This document shows positions 50,957 to 60,328 of a stretch of 64,000 nucleotides of DNA, piece by piece. Source of the DNA: Marinomonas agarivorans (lineage in GTDB: Bacteria > Pseudomonadota > Gammaproteobacteria > Pseudomonadales > Marinomonadaceae). Location of the stretch: the NCBI GenBank assembly GCA_002173415.2, contig NHNK02000002.1:62001-126000 (forward strand), written 5' to 3'. A program made the translations under genes and the position numbers. The notes beneath the pieces were generated by a model. It did not search any database. It saw only the letters and a list, made by a program, of their open reading frames with translations, and was not told the DNA's origin. How positions within the stretch are numbered: the stretch's first letter is position 1; the number at the start of each line of letters is the position of its first letter.

Positions 50957-51066
50957 TGGTTACGGGAGCCACATCCCTTGAATAAAAAGGGAACCAACGA
51001 CCTTTGTGCGGCTGCGCCTTAACAAAAAGTTGAGCCCGACGAGCTACCAGACTGCGCCATCCCGCG
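50957..51066 (-). pseudogene. Expanded fMet pseudo-tRNA B2
   Basis: Like B1 but with G-to-A in the acceptor (TTACGGG on the plus strand), GGCTGCGCC in the inserted segment, and the damaged D stem. Confidence 0.8.
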
Positions 51067-51100
51067 ACGAAACTCTATACTAGAGTGTTGATAAGAAAAG

Positions 51101-51160
51101 TGGTTGCGGGAGCCACATCCCTTGAATAAATAGAGAACCAACGACCTTATGGTTATGAAA
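51101..51160 (-). pseudogene. fMet tRNA 3' fragment A3
   Basis: Third short unit, identical to A1 over its tRNA-derived part. Confidence 0.75.
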
Positions 51161-51176
51161 GTAGAGAAAATAAAAG

Positions 51177-51286
51177 TGGTTGCGGGAGCCACATCTCTTG
51201 AATAAAAAGGGAACCAACGACCTTTGTACGGCTACGCCTTAACAAAAAGTTGAGCCCGACGAGCTACCAGACTGCGCCATCCCGCG
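51177..51286 (-). pseudogene. Expanded fMet pseudo-tRNA B3
   Basis: Third long unit, matching B1 except for the damaged D stem (GCGC). Confidence 0.8.
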
Positions 51287-51319
51287 ACGAAACCCCATAC
51301 TAGAGTAATGATAAAAAAG

Positions 51320-51379
51320 TGGTTGCGGGAGCCACATCCCTTGAATAAAAAGAGAACCAACGACCTTATGGTTATGAAA
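51320..51379 (-). pseudogene. fMet tRNA 3' fragment A4
   Basis: Fourth short unit. It joins directly to an intact tRNA-fMet where the other three short units join a B unit. Confidence 0.75.
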
Positions 51380-51395
51380 GTAGAGAAAATAAAAA

Positions 51396-51472
<77 letters not shown>

Positions 51473-51506
51473 ACGAAACTCTATACTAGAGTAATGATAA
51501 GAAAAG

Positions 51507-51583
<77 letters not shown>

Positions 51584-51652
51584 ACTAATCTTTTCTAGAT
51601 AGAAAATACGTTAATGAGAAGTAAGTAAATCTCTCTCTTCAACGAGGTGCGT

Positions 51653-51680
51653 ATTATAGATAGGATTTTTTTTGAGTCAA
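51653..51680 (-). promoter_or_regulatory. Sigma-70 promoter of the tRNA-fMet genes
   Basis: On the minus strand TTGACT (51680-51675) and a perfect TATAAT (51658-51653) are 16 bases apart, followed by ACGCACC, a GC-rich discriminator of stringent type. The leader to the first tRNA is about 60 bases. The pseudo-tRNA array lies downstream on the same strand. Confidence 0.85.
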
Positions 51681-51838
51681 GTAATATTCTTTAATTAATT
51701 GAATTAGTTTTAATTTATTGGAAAACAGGTGCGAGACTTAAGTTCTTTTATTTATCTTATTGTCATATTCGTTTTTATGATGAGTTGTTTTATAGTGAGG
51801 TAAATAGAAACATTGTTAGGCATTTGTAGAGGTTTAAA

Positions 51839-52444
51839 GTGGTAAATTCAAACACAGTTACTGGGCGTGAAAACGCATTAGATATTTCAGGCATACATGC
51901 GGTTAATCAAGAAAATATGAAACGGCCTTTACACGATCATGAGGAAAACATTGTCCTTGGTATGGGCTGTTTTTGGGGGGCAGAGCGCAAACTATGGAAT
52001 ACAAAAGGTGTGGTTGTTACCTCTGTTGGTTACGCTGGTGGTGTTACTAAAAATCCAACTTATGAAGAAACATGCACGGGGGAAACTCAGCATGCAGAAG
52101 TGGTGAGCGTTACTTTTGACACTAGGGTGACTGATTTAGCAAGCATCTTAACCGTGTTCTGGGAAAATCATGATCCAACCCAAGGAATGAGGCAAGGTAA
52201 TGATATTGGTAGCCAATATCGTTCTGCTATTTATACAACTCAACCAAATCAACAAGACATAGTACACGCTTCGTTGGCTGCGTATCAGGAAAAACTAACG
52301 GCTGCTGGTCTAGGGAAAATTACAACAGAATGCGCAGCATTATCTGACTACTATTTTGCTGAGGAATATCATCAACAGTACCTACATAAAAACCCAGACG
52401 GCTATTGTGGTTTAAAAGGTACTGGCGTTACTTGTGCGATTTAA
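51839..52444 (+). CDS. msrA: Peptide methionine-S-sulfoxide reductase A
   Basis: MsrA reduces the S form of methionine sulfoxide in proteins. The 201-residue protein has the catalytic cysteine in GMGCFWGAERK near residue 51, VGYAGG near 69, the FWENHDPTQGMRQGNDIGSQYRS block near 108-129, and resolving cysteines at the C terminus (GYCGLKGTGVTC). About 40 N-terminal residues precede the core. The start is GTG with AGAGG before it. It is a single gene. Confidence 0.95.
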   Translation: MVNSNTVTGRENALDISGIHAVNQENMKRPLHDHEENIVLGMGCFWGAERKLWNTKGVVVTSVGYAGGVTKNPTYEETCTGETQHAEVVSVTFDTRVTDLASILTVFWENHDPTQGMRQGNDIGSQYRSAIYTTQPNQQDIVHASLAAYQEKLTAAGLGKITTECAALSDYYFAEEYHQQYLHKNPDGYCGLKGTGVTCAI

Positions 52445-52459
52445 GTCATTATGACAGAT

Positions 52460-52542
52460 GGGAAATGTAAGCTATGGAAATACGAAGAAGACAGATGTTT
52501 AGAATGCTTCTTTGTAGGTTAACTAACATTTCCCTTCGCTTT
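52460..52542 (+). terminator. Long imperfect stem after msrA
   Basis: GGGAAATGT (52460-52468) pairs with ACATTTCCC (52526-52534), and inside it GAAGAAG pairs with CTTCTTT. A T-rich tail (TTCGCTTTT) follows. It may be a weak terminator or a folded 3' end of the msrA mRNA. Confidence 0.35.
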
Positions 52543-52602
52543 TAACGGTAATAAGAACAGGGATAAGAAAAGTAGTAAAAAAGTAGGAGCGAAAGAAACG
52601 AC

Positions 52603-52983
52603 TTATTCTTCCAAAGTAACACCTATGTCAATTGCAAACTCTTCTGCACTAACAACAATGCCTTCGCCAGCAAGGTTTGGGCTAACCCCAAGGCTGAAAC
52701 CATCTTTCTTCATGCCCGGTAGCCATTTTGTACAAAAATCATTGAAAGGAATTTTGAGTGCTTGTGTGTGAGCATACTCTTTGGTGCGCCAACTATTAGC
52801 TAGTTCTTCATCGTGCCAAATTGGGAGTACTTTTTCTTCCCCAAGATCGATGAGAACACAGCCGTCACTGTCTTGTAGTACCCATAAATCTTTTTCGGAC
52901 TTGCAATGAATCAGTGTCACATCATAACGTGAGTTGCTTTGTAAGCGAAAAAAGTCGTCTTGTTGTTGGTGAGTTAAGGCCAT
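52603..52983 (-). CDS. DUF2750-like protein of unknown function
   Basis: A 126-residue soluble protein with IHCKSEKDLWVLQDSDG and LPIWHDEELANSWR, which resemble the DUF2750 family. The match is from memory and moderate. Nothing is known of its role. I set the start at the ATG 52983, with AGG before it; the open frame begins two codons earlier at TTG. It stands alone between msrA and the nucleoside transporter operon. Confidence 0.6.
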   Translation of the reverse strand: MALTHQQQDDFFRLQSNSRYDVTLIHCKSEKDLWVLQDSDGCVLIDLGEEKVLPIWHDEELANSWRTKEYAHTQALKIPFNDFCTKWLPGMKKDGFSLGVSPNLAGEGIVVSAEEFAIDIGVTLEE

Positions 52984-53083
52984 GAGCAAATTACCTATTC
53001 ATATTTTGCGGCCATCATAACACAGGAAACAGCGTTGATCAGTTGGGTTGCTAAGAAAGTGAACAGCAAGAAAAGTGAACGAC

Positions 53084-53110
53084 AATAAAAAAGGAGCTTG
53101 CGCTCCTTTT
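53084..53110 (-). terminator. Terminator of the BMP transporter operon
   Basis: Read on the minus strand, AAAAGGAGC, loop GCAA and GCTCCTTTT form a nine-pair stem followed by more T. It lies 36 bases after the stop of the binding-protein gene. Confidence 0.85.
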
Positions 53111-53145
53111 AAGGTGTAAATGTAGTGTATAGGTGCATTTACAAC

Positions 53146-54213
53146 TTATTTTGGGATAGTGTCGTTAATGCCTTCTACATACCAGTTAACTTGCGATAGC
53201 TCTGTGTCGTTCAAGGTATAGCCATCTTTCACTACCAATTTACCTTCATTGCTGGTAATTGGCCCTGTGAATGGATGGAACTCACCGCTACGAATGGCTT
53301 TGTATGTTGAATCAATTTTTGTTTTTACATCAGCTGGTAGGTTATCGTTAATAGAAGCCAGTGTTAACATGTCTTCTTTAAATCCACCCCAGAAGTCGCT
53401 TGGCTTATAAGTGCCATCCATAACGGCTTGAGCTGTTTTGATGTAGTAAGGAGCCCAATCGTCACGGACAGAGAAGATGTGAGCATTCGGAGCTGCTTTG
53501 CTCATGTCTGACGCTTGTCCAACACCACGAATGCCTCTTTTTTCGGCGGCAATTAAAGGCGCTTGGCTGTCGGTGTGTTGTAGCATAATATCAACACCTT
53601 GGTCCATTAGGGCATTTGCTGCATCTGTCTCTTTACCTGGATCATACCAAGTATTTACCCAGACAATTTTCATTTGTACATCTGGGTTAACGCTTTTGGC
53701 CCCCATGTAGACCGCATTGATATCGCGGATTACTTCTGGAATAGGGAAGGAAGCAATATAACCTAGAGTGTTTGTTTTAGTCAGCATACCCGCAGCGACA
53801 CCAGAAACATAACGCCCTTCATAGGTGCGTAATAAATATGTTCCCATGTTTTTAGCGCGCTTATAACCCGTTGCATGTTCAAAGGTTGTTTTTGGAAAGC
53901 GTTTTGCCACTTTGAGTGTCGGATTCATAAAACCAAATGACGTGGTAAAGATTAAATCATTACCAGAGCGAGCAAGCTGAGTAATGACTCGCTCAGCATC
54001 TGCGCCTTCAGGAACATTTTCTACGAACTCGGTTTTTACTTTACCGCCAAAATACTTTTCCATTTCAATACGGCCTCGGTCATGCTCGTAACTCCAACCG
54101 TGATCACCGACAGGGCCGACATAGACGAAACCGACTTTGAATGGGTCATCAGCATAACTGGCACTGGAACCTGCTAATAAACTGAAACTGAGCAGTAGCG
54201 TTTTAAACTTCAT
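53146..54213 (-). CDS. BMP-family substrate-binding protein of an ABC importer
   Basis: The 355-residue periplasmic protein has a signal peptide ending ASYA before DD (residues 1-21) with no lipobox cysteine. The BMP (PnrA-like) fold is shown by KVGFVYVGPVGDHGWSYEHD near the start, FTTSFGFMNPTL near 95 and DVDIMLQHTDSQAP-like GVDIMLQHTDSQAP near 209. Relatives bind purine nucleosides or related purines. It is the last gene of a four-gene minus-strand operon after the ATPase and two permeases. Confidence 0.92.
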   Translation of the reverse strand: MKFKTLLLSFSLLAGSSASYADDPFKVGFVYVGPVGDHGWSYEHDRGRIEMEKYFGGKVKTEFVENVPEGADAERVITQLARSGNDLIFTTSFGFMNPTLKVAKRFPKTTFEHATGYKRAKNMGTYLLRTYEGRYVSGVAAGMLTKTNTLGYIASFPIPEVIRDINAVYMGAKSVNPDVQMKIVWVNTWYDPGKETDAANALMDQGVDIMLQHTDSQAPLIAAEKRGIRGVGQASDMSKAAPNAHIFSVRDDWAPYYIKTAQAVMDGTYKPSDFWGGFKEDMLTLASINDNLPADVKTKIDSTYKAIRSGEFHPFTGPITSNEGKLVVKDGYTLNDTELSQVNWYVEGINDTIPK

Positions 54214-54287
54214 TTGTTAACTCCTCTTACTTCGATCTGATATCGTTGTGATTACTAAATAATGATTAAGGTAGTGCGTTTCATGTA

Positions 54288-55220
54288 TTAAGCCATTTGT
54301 CTTGGGTTAAAAGGCTTTCCTAGTGATCTTGGTGCTAATAGTTTTTCTTTAAAGTGGTCGGCGCCAATAATCACCATGACAATAACAGTTGCAACATATG
54401 GCAGCATTGAAAGTAGGTTAGAAGAAATTGACCACCCCATGCCTTGTAAAACTAAATGCATAATACTTGCCAAACCAAATAAATAAGCTCCTAAGACAAT
54501 ATTGCCAACGCGCCAAGATGCAAATACAACTAATGCTAATGCAATCCAGCCTCGGCCAGATGTCATGTTTTCGATCCACATTGGCGTATAAACAAGAGAC
54601 ATATAAGCACCAGATAGACCAGCCATAGCTCCACCGAATAGCACGGCTAAGTAACGAACTTTCAACACGTTAATGCCTATTGCATTGGCTGCGTTTGGGT
54701 TTTCACCAACGGCCTTTAGTATTAAGCCAATACGAGTTTTGTTGGTTACATAGGCGATGGCAATAGCGAGCAATATTGAAATATAGACCAATAAATCGTG
54801 GGTAAAGAAAATTTTTCCAATAACAGGAATGTCTGACAATAGAGGAATAATAATAGGTTGAAAGCCTTGAATGGTTTCACCTACTACGCCAGAACCGATA
54901 AAGGCACTTAAGCCTGTACCAAAGATAGTAAGTGCTAAACCTGTTGCAACTTGGTTGGTGTTAAGATGCAGAACCAAGAAAGCAAATATCAAACTCATTG
55001 TTGCACCCATGAAAATCGCGCCAAAGATTCCCAACCCAGCAGAACCTGTTGAGTAGGCCGCGAGAAAGCCGACTACAGCTCCCATTAGCATCATACCTTC
55101 TTGACCTAAGTTGAGTACGCCTGACTTTTCGCAGACCACTTCTCCAAGGGCAATAAGCAGTAAAGGAGTGCCTGTTTTAATAGCGGCAAATAAAATTTGA
55201 GTAATAAAATCAATATCCAT
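54288..55220 (-). CDS. ABC importer permease (BMP-type system, second permease)
   Basis: The 310-residue membrane protein belongs to the branched-chain/ribose-type permease family, COG1079 group. It has about eight spans and the motifs GEVVCEKSGVLNLGQEGMML near residue 26 and VGENPNAANAIGINV near 171, typical of nucleoside importers. It is 12 bases after the first permease gene. Confidence 0.92.
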   Translation of the reverse strand: MDIDFITQILFAAIKTGTPLLLIALGEVVCEKSGVLNLGQEGMMLMGAVVGFLAAYSTGSAGLGIFGAIFMGATMSLIFAFLVLHLNTNQVATGLALTIFGTGLSAFIGSGVVGETIQGFQPIIIPLLSDIPVIGKIFFTHDLLVYISILLAIAIAYVTNKTRIGLILKAVGENPNAANAIGINVLKVRYLAVLFGGAMAGLSGAYMSLVYTPMWIENMTSGRGWIALALVVFASWRVGNIVLGAYLFGLASIMHLVLQGMGWSISSNLLSMLPYVATVIVMVIIGADHFKEKLLAPRSLGKPFNPRQMA

Positions 55221-55231
55221 AATGTCCTCTT

Positions 55232-56332
55232 CTACTGCGCGTAAGCGGCATTTGATTTATTAAAATTTAAACGATAGTTAATAAAAAAGTCGCATGCTAG
55301 AAGGAAAAACAACAATACGCCTTGGAACATACCGATTACCGCTGTGGGTATCCCCAATTCAATTTGCGCTAAATCACCCCCCATGTAGAGAACGGCCATA
55401 AAAAGTGTCGCTAGAATGGTACCAATTGGGTTCAGGCGCCCTAGATAAGCAATGATGATGGCAGAGTAGCCATAGCCAGGGGAAATCCCCGGTACTAGTT
55501 GACCAATTGGTCCTGCAACTTCTGCAATGCCAGCGAGTCCAGCCAATGCACCAGCAAAAAGCATGACAATCCAAGTTAATTTGGTACTACTAAAGCCTGC
55601 GTATTTGGCTGCAGCCTCATCAGAGCCAAATACTTTAATTTGAAAGCCTAGATGGCTTTTGCTCAATAAGAAGGCTGTCATTAGTGCAAGTACTAGAGCA
55701 AACAAGACGCCTAAATGCGCTCGACCTTCGGAAAACAATAACGGTAGGGTGGTTGCCTCAGAGAACATAGCCGATTCGGGAAAACCGTAGCCATCGGGGT
55801 CTTTCAAAGGACCATGCACTCCCCAGTTTAATAGGCTCAGTGCGATGTAATTAAACATAATGGTCGTCAGAATAAGGTTAGAGTTGAACTTAAGCTTCAA
55901 CAGAGTTGGGATCGCTGCCCACAGCATGCCACTGAGTACGCCGGCGATAAGTGTTAATGGCAAAGCAAACCAAGCGGAAGAGTCAACAAATTGTAAGGCA
56001 ACAGCGCTGCCACCTAGAGCTCCGATGAGTAATTGGCCTTCAGCACCAATATTCCAAAGGTTTGCACGATAACAAATTGCTAAACCAACGGCGCAGAGCA
56101 GTAAAGGCCCCATTTTAACTAGCATTTCGTTAATGTTGTACGCGTCGGATAAGGGGGCAACCAGTAAGACTTGCATGGCATGCAATGGGTCTTTGCCCAA
56201 CAAAGAAAATAAAATAGAGCCAACAATGAGAGTTAAAAATATCGCCAAGATAGGAGAGCTAATTTTCATAATTAAACTTGGTTCAATTCTAGCTTCTAAC
56301 GTTGGAATAAGTTTAAAAGGCAATGCTTTCAT
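55232..56332 (-). CDS. ABC importer permease (BMP-type system, first permease)
   Basis: The 366-residue membrane protein belongs to the COG4603 group of the same family. LWNIGAEGQLLIGALGGSAV near residue 92 and FGSDEAAAKYAGFSSTKL near 233 are the family blocks. It pairs with the COG1079-type permease to form the channel. It overlaps the ATPase gene by four bases. Confidence 0.92.
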   Translation of the reverse strand: MKALPFKLIPTLEARIEPSLIMKISSPILAIFLTLIVGSILFSLLGKDPLHAMQVLLVAPLSDAYNINEMLVKMGPLLLCAVGLAICYRANLWNIGAEGQLLIGALGGSAVALQFVDSSAWFALPLTLIAGVLSGMLWAAIPTLLKLKFNSNLILTTIMFNYIALSLLNWGVHGPLKDPDGYGFPESAMFSEATTLPLLFSEGRAHLGVLFALVLALMTAFLLSKSHLGFQIKVFGSDEAAAKYAGFSSTKLTWIVMLFAGALAGLAGIAEVAGPIGQLVPGISPGYGYSAIIIAYLGRLNPIGTILATLFMAVLYMGGDLAQIELGIPTAVIGMFQGVLLFFLLACDFFINYRLNFNKSNAAYAQ

Positions 56333-57966
56333 GCTTGCGTCTCCTTCTTGCTATGCTGGGAAGGAGTGGGGGAAGTGGATGATGTGTCTATCATTGTAGA
56401 CTGTTCTTCATCGATAAAAGTTCCAGCCATCCACTGGCCAATTTCGTTAATGTTGGTGTTGTCAGTTTGCACTACAGGAGAAAGATAACCATCACAAACA
56501 GCCGCCATTCTGTCAGCAAGTAGGAAAAGTTCATCAATATCTTCTGAAACTAATAAGATGGCAGCGCCTTGATCCCTAAGAGTTAGTAATGCTTGGTGAA
56601 TAGATAGCGCAGCGCCAACATCAACGCCCCAAGTTGGGTGGGCGCAAATTAACACTTTTGGTGCTTGCCCTATTTCACGGCCCATAATGAATTTCTGTAA
56701 ATTACCACCACTGAGGCTTTGGGCTTCAGAGCGTTCACCATGACATTTAACACTGTATTGTGTGATTAATTGGCTGGTGTAATCTTTTAACTTTTTCCAT
56801 TGAACAAGGCCCTGTTGAACAAATCCTTCACTGTGAGTGAGTAAGGTATTTTCAGTCAAAGACATTTCAGGTACTGCGCCTCTGCCAAGGCGTTCTTCAG
56901 GCACATAAGCGAGTCCCATTTTTCGACGTTTACCAGCAGAAAATCGGCCAATGTTTTGGTTTTCTAAACAAATTGTTTCCGCTTTGCTGCGATTATCTTC
57001 GCCACTTAAAACAGACATGAGTTCGTCTTGTCCATTGCCAGCCACACCTGCAATACCAAGAATTTCGCCTGCTTGCAGTTGAAAGTTAATCTGTTTCAAT
57101 GTGGTGCCGAAAGGTTGCAAAGGCGAGAGGGAGAGATTATTAACAGAGAAGACGGTATCGGTTCCTTGCTTTTTGGCATACCCTGCTGTTTGTTCAGCAA
57201 GTTCTCCAACCATCATTTTGGCAATGCTGGCAGAGGTTTCATTTTTTGGCTCACAAGTAGCGATGACTTTGCCACCACGCAAAATAGTAGCGTGATGACA
57301 TAACTCGGTTACTTCATGCAGTTTGTGACTGATAAACAAAATACTACAGCCTTCTGCTGCAAGTTGTCTTAGTACAGTAAATAAGTTTGTGACTTCTTGG
57401 GGGGTTAAAACAGAGGTAGGTTCATCTAAAATTAACAACTTAACGGATTGAACCAAGCAGCGCATTATTTCTACGCGCTGTCTTTCCCCAATTGATAATG
57501 AGTGCACATGACGATCTGGGTCAATATCTAATCCATACTGGCGAGAAAGCTGGCGAATTTTGTCACTCAAATCAGGTATAGACGTAAGCTGTTTTTTACT
57601 CAAACATAATTCAATATTTTCACTGACAGTAAGAGTTTCAAATAGTGAAAAATGTTGGAATACCATTCCAATGCCTAAATCACGTGCGACAGAAGGTGAT
57701 TTGATAATTACTTTTCTACCATCCCAGAATATATCGCCTTGATCTGGTGCAACAACGCCATAAATACTCTTCACTAGAGTGCTTTTTCCGGCGCCGTTTT
57801 CTCCTAGTAATGCATGTATTTCACCTGCTGCCAATGACATAGTGATCTTGTCATTTGCAATGCAGCCTGGGTATTCCTTGGTAATATTGATAAGCGATAA
57901 ACGCTGCGGATTTTGGCTCTGGCGACCCTGCTGAGCATGATTAGAAGAATTATTTAAATGATTCAC
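56329..57966 (-). CDS. ABC importer ATPase with two nucleotide-binding domains (BMP-type)
   Basis: The 545-residue protein has two ATPase domains in tandem, as in ribose and nucleoside importers (COG3845). The first has Walker A GENGAGKST near 55 and signature LSIGERQRVEI near 160. The second has a weak Walker A (GVAGNGQDELM) near 308 and LSGGNLQKFIMGRE near 417. It is first in the operon. The start is GTG; an ATG two bases before it meets a stop at once (ATGTGA). A polar tail of about 40 residues ends the protein. Confidence 0.93.
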   Translation of the reverse strand: MNHLNNSSNHAQQGRQSQNPQRLSLINITKEYPGCIANDKITMSLAAGEIHALLGENGAGKSTLVKSIYGVVAPDQGDIFWDGRKVIIKSPSVARDLGIGMVFQHFSLFETLTVSENIELCLSKKQLTSIPDLSDKIRQLSRQYGLDIDPDRHVHSLSIGERQRVEIMRCLVQSVKLLILDEPTSVLTPQEVTNLFTVLRQLAAEGCSILFISHKLHEVTELCHHATILRGGKVIATCEPKNETSASIAKMMVGELAEQTAGYAKKQGTDTVFSVNNLSLSPLQPFGTTLKQINFQLQAGEILGIAGVAGNGQDELMSVLSGEDNRSKAETICLENQNIGRFSAGKRRKMGLAYVPEERLGRGAVPEMSLTENTLLTHSEGFVQQGLVQWKKLKDYTSQLITQYSVKCHGERSEAQSLSGGNLQKFIMGREIGQAPKVLICAHPTWGVDVGAALSIHQALLTLRDQGAAILLVSEDIDELFLLADRMAAVCDGYLSPVVQTDNTNINEIGQWMAGTFIDEEQSTMIDTSSTSPTPSQHSKKETQA

Positions 57967-58388
57967 ATCGATTCTCTAAATTGAGTCAGTATTAGAACCT
58001 ACTTCTTTTTTCTAAATGGAAGAGAGCAATATCTATAGTGTGCTTTTTTGGTTCGTTTTCTTTGGTTTCTTCGACCTGTTTTGGTGCAATTTTTGTTGTT
58101 GTTTTTAGAATGCGTATAAGAATTACTAAGGTCTGTACGCTATTAGTTCGTCGTGCTCAGCTTAAAAAAACCGAGATCAATAAATTCGCGCTTTCATAAT
58201 TCAATAATTGTGCCATTTAAGGAAAAACGGCTGTCATTAGAAGGCGCTAAGCATAGGAGAAATCAACTCTGTTGTCTTCTTAATTCGATAGCTATTTTAG
58301 TTGTAATGGCAATTCTTGGTCGATTTTTAGCAGTAAATCTTCGACAATAGTCTGGTTTGGTTGTTCGGTAAAGTATGGTTAGAGTGAT
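57967..58388. other. 422-base gap between divergent genes
   Basis: This stretch lies between the importer ATPase and the pseudouridine synthase genes. It must hold both promoters, but I see no clear -35/-10 pair, no riboswitch and no gene with a good start. A 65-codon frame at 58153-58350 has no ribosome binding site or recognisable sequence. Confidence 0.5.
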
Positions 58389-59075
58389 ATGTTCAGGCCT
58401 GTTATTCCTCCTGTCATTGTGGCGCAAGAGCGTGACTATTGGGTGATTTGTAAGCCAAGTGGCATGAATTTCCACAGCGAAAGTGGTGACATTGGTATAG
58501 TACAATACATAAAAACGCAGTACCCCCAACAAACTTTTTATCCTGTTCATCGGTTAGATAAAATGACATCAGGTCTATTATTGTTGGCAACAAATAAGGT
58601 CGCTGCACAACATTTTTCTGTTTTATTTGCGAATCATGATATAGAAAAATACTACCTAGCCTTGAGTGATCGTAAGCCAAGTAAAAAGCAAGGCACAATT
58701 AAAGGTGGGATGAAGCCGAGTCGGCGAGGAAGTTGGATGTTAACAAAAGCGACTGAAAACTGGGCGTTTACTCAATTTTTTTCAACATCTTATAGCGATG
58801 GTATTAGGTTGTTTTTACTTAAACCAAAAACAGGGAAAACACATCAATTACGAGTTGCTCTGAAAAGTATTAGTGCGCCCATTTTGGGTGATGAACGTTA
58901 TACTGGCGCGCCCAAAGATCGAGGTTATTTACATGCCTTTCAGTTGTCTTTCCAGTGGCAAGGGAAGAGTAGATGTTACCAGTATTTGCCAGATAGCGGC
59001 GATTGCTTTGTTGATATTCAAACGGTTTTAGAGAAAAAGGGGTGGTTGCAGCCCGAATCTCTAAACTGGCCTTAA
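58389..59075 (+). CDS. RluA-family RNA pseudouridine synthase
   Basis: The 228-residue protein has the RluA catalytic block PVHRLDKMTSGLLLLA near residue 53, with the aspartate that attacks the uridine, and KPKTGKTHQLRVALKSI near 141. It lacks an S4 domain, so it is of the short RluA type (like RluA or TruC). The RNA target cannot be told from sequence. It lies 75 bases before rlmM in the same direction. Confidence 0.9.
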   Translation: MFRPVIPPVIVAQERDYWVICKPSGMNFHSESGDIGIVQYIKTQYPQQTFYPVHRLDKMTSGLLLLATNKVAAQHFSVLFANHDIEKYYLALSDRKPSKKQGTIKGGMKPSRRGSWMLTKATENWAFTQFFSTSYSDGIRLFLLKPKTGKTHQLRVALKSISAPILGDERYTGAPKDRGYLHAFQLSFQWQGKSRCYQYLPDSGDCFVDIQTVLEKKGWLQPESLNWP

Positions 59076-59150
59076 CTAGGAAAGAGTTATTCGCACTTTC
59101 CCTAGGTAAAACTTGTAAAAATTTACTTTCTAACATGACGATTTCCTCCT

Positions 59151-60203
59151 ATGAAAAATATTTTATTGTATTGCCGATCAGGCTTTGAAACAGACTGCGC
59201 AGCGGAAATTACTGAGCTGGCAGCAATGTACGGTTTTTATGGTTACCCTGAATTTAAAAAGAAACAGGGTTTTGTGGTTTTTGTCATGCAAGAAGCAACA
59301 GCAGGTGAGCAGTTAATTCAGACCTTGGATTGGCGAGAGCTAATTTTTGCTCGTCAAATTATTGCAGTAAATGAACTGATCAGGTTTGAAAGTGGAGGGC
59401 GTGTTGAATCCCTATTAGAAGCAGCAAAAAAATTGCCTTTAGCTCAGGATTTATGGATAGAAACCGCCGATACAAACGAAGCAAAGTCCTTGGCAAGTTT
59501 GATCAAAAAACTCGATAAGCCATTAAAGGGTGGTTGGAAAAAAGCGAGTTTACTGCGAACAAAAGCAACAGGCGTTCGACATCATGTTTTTTTGTTGAGT
59601 GGTGAAGCAGCCTATTTAGGTGTTTCTTATCATGTCTGTCGCAGTGAATTTCCATTAGGGATCAGACGGTTGAAGTTTCCTGCGAAAGCACCCAGTCGTT
59701 CAACGCTTAAATTAGAAGAGGCTATGCATCAATTCATTCCAGCAAAAAAATGGCCTTTACTATTAAGGGAAGGAATGACAGCGGTAGACCTTGGCGCCGC
59801 GCCAGGTGGGTGGACATATCAACTTGTAGAACGAGGAATACAAGTTATTGCGATTGATAATGGCCCAATGCAAGACAACTTGATGGCAACAGGGTTAGTA
59901 GATCATCAAAAAGCAGATGGTTTCAAATACCAACCCCAAAGGCAAGTGGATTGGCTTGTTTGCGATATGGTTGAAAAACCTACTATGGTTGCCGAGCTTA
60001 TGGCGCGTTGGCTGGCAAAAGGTTGGACAAAACGGGCCATATTTAATTTGAAACTCCCTATGAAAAAGCGTCATGAAGAAGTGACAAATTGTTTAGAAAT
60101 TATCAGGCGTAGTTTGAAAAATGCAGGACGCGAATATGAAATGCAAGCAAAGCATCTTTATCATGACCGAGAGGAAATAACGGTTTGCATAATTTGCCAT
60201 TAA
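59151..60203 (+). CDS. rlmM: 23S rRNA (cytidine-2498 2'-O) methyltransferase
   Basis: RlmM methylates the ribose of C2498 in 23S rRNA with SAM. The 350-residue protein has the N-terminal THUMP-like region (CRSGFETDCAAEITE at the start), the PAKAPSRSTLKLEEAMH block near 184, the SAM loop DLGAAPGGWTYQL near 213 and the K-D-K-E type catalytic residues including NLKLPMKKRHEE near 299. Before the ATG the sequence is TTCCTCCT, which is the reverse of a Shine-Dalgarno site, so initiation here is unusual. Confidence 0.96.
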   Translation: MKNILLYCRSGFETDCAAEITELAAMYGFYGYPEFKKKQGFVVFVMQEATAGEQLIQTLDWRELIFARQIIAVNELIRFESGGRVESLLEAAKKLPLAQDLWIETADTNEAKSLASLIKKLDKPLKGGWKKASLLRTKATGVRHHVFLLSGEAAYLGVSYHVCRSEFPLGIRRLKFPAKAPSRSTLKLEEAMHQFIPAKKWPLLLREGMTAVDLGAAPGGWTYQLVERGIQVIAIDNGPMQDNLMATGLVDHQKADGFKYQPQRQVDWLVCDMVEKPTMVAELMARWLAKGWTKRAIFNLKLPMKKRHEEVTNCLEIIRRSLKNAGREYEMQAKHLYHDREEITVCIICH

Positions 60204-60265
60204 GCTACAGGTCGTGAGTTATCTCTTTAGGGTAGAAATTAGTGGGAAAGTGGACAGAAGATTGG

Positions 60266-60307
60266 ATTAAAAAAGGCAACAACCGCTTTTCTTGCCATTG
60301 TTGCCTT
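60266..60307 (-). terminator. Terminator after the L,D-transpeptidase gene
   Basis: AAGGCAACAA and TTGTTGCCTT form a ten-pair stem with a 15-base loop, followed on the minus strand by a run of seven T. It ends the minus-strand gene that stops at 60329. Confidence 0.85.
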
Positions 60308-60328
60308 GATATTTAGTCTTAATAAGTC

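Larger units (their letters stand above)
50595..51395 (-). repeat. Tandem array of broken initiator-tRNA pieces, 220-bp period
   Basis: Seven pieces matching the 3' part of tRNA-fMet (with its CCA end) begin at 50661, 50737, 50881, 50957, 51101, 51177 and 51320. Four pieces matching its 5' part end at 50626, 50846, 51066 and 51286. They alternate as a short unit (A, 76 bases) and a long unit (B, 144 bases), giving a 220-base repeat. In every copy the T loop is replaced by the same type of segment (reading TGAATAAA in the middle), and in B the anticodon 3' half is replaced by about 29 bases. Period 220 is twice the 111-base spacing of the two intact genes next to it. Strand is that of the tRNAs. 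Confidence 0.9.

Noticed and set aside
58153-58350. 65-codon frame between the importer ATPase and pseudouridine synthase genes
   Set aside because: No ribosome binding site and no family resemblance; a hydrophobic C-terminal part alone is not enough.
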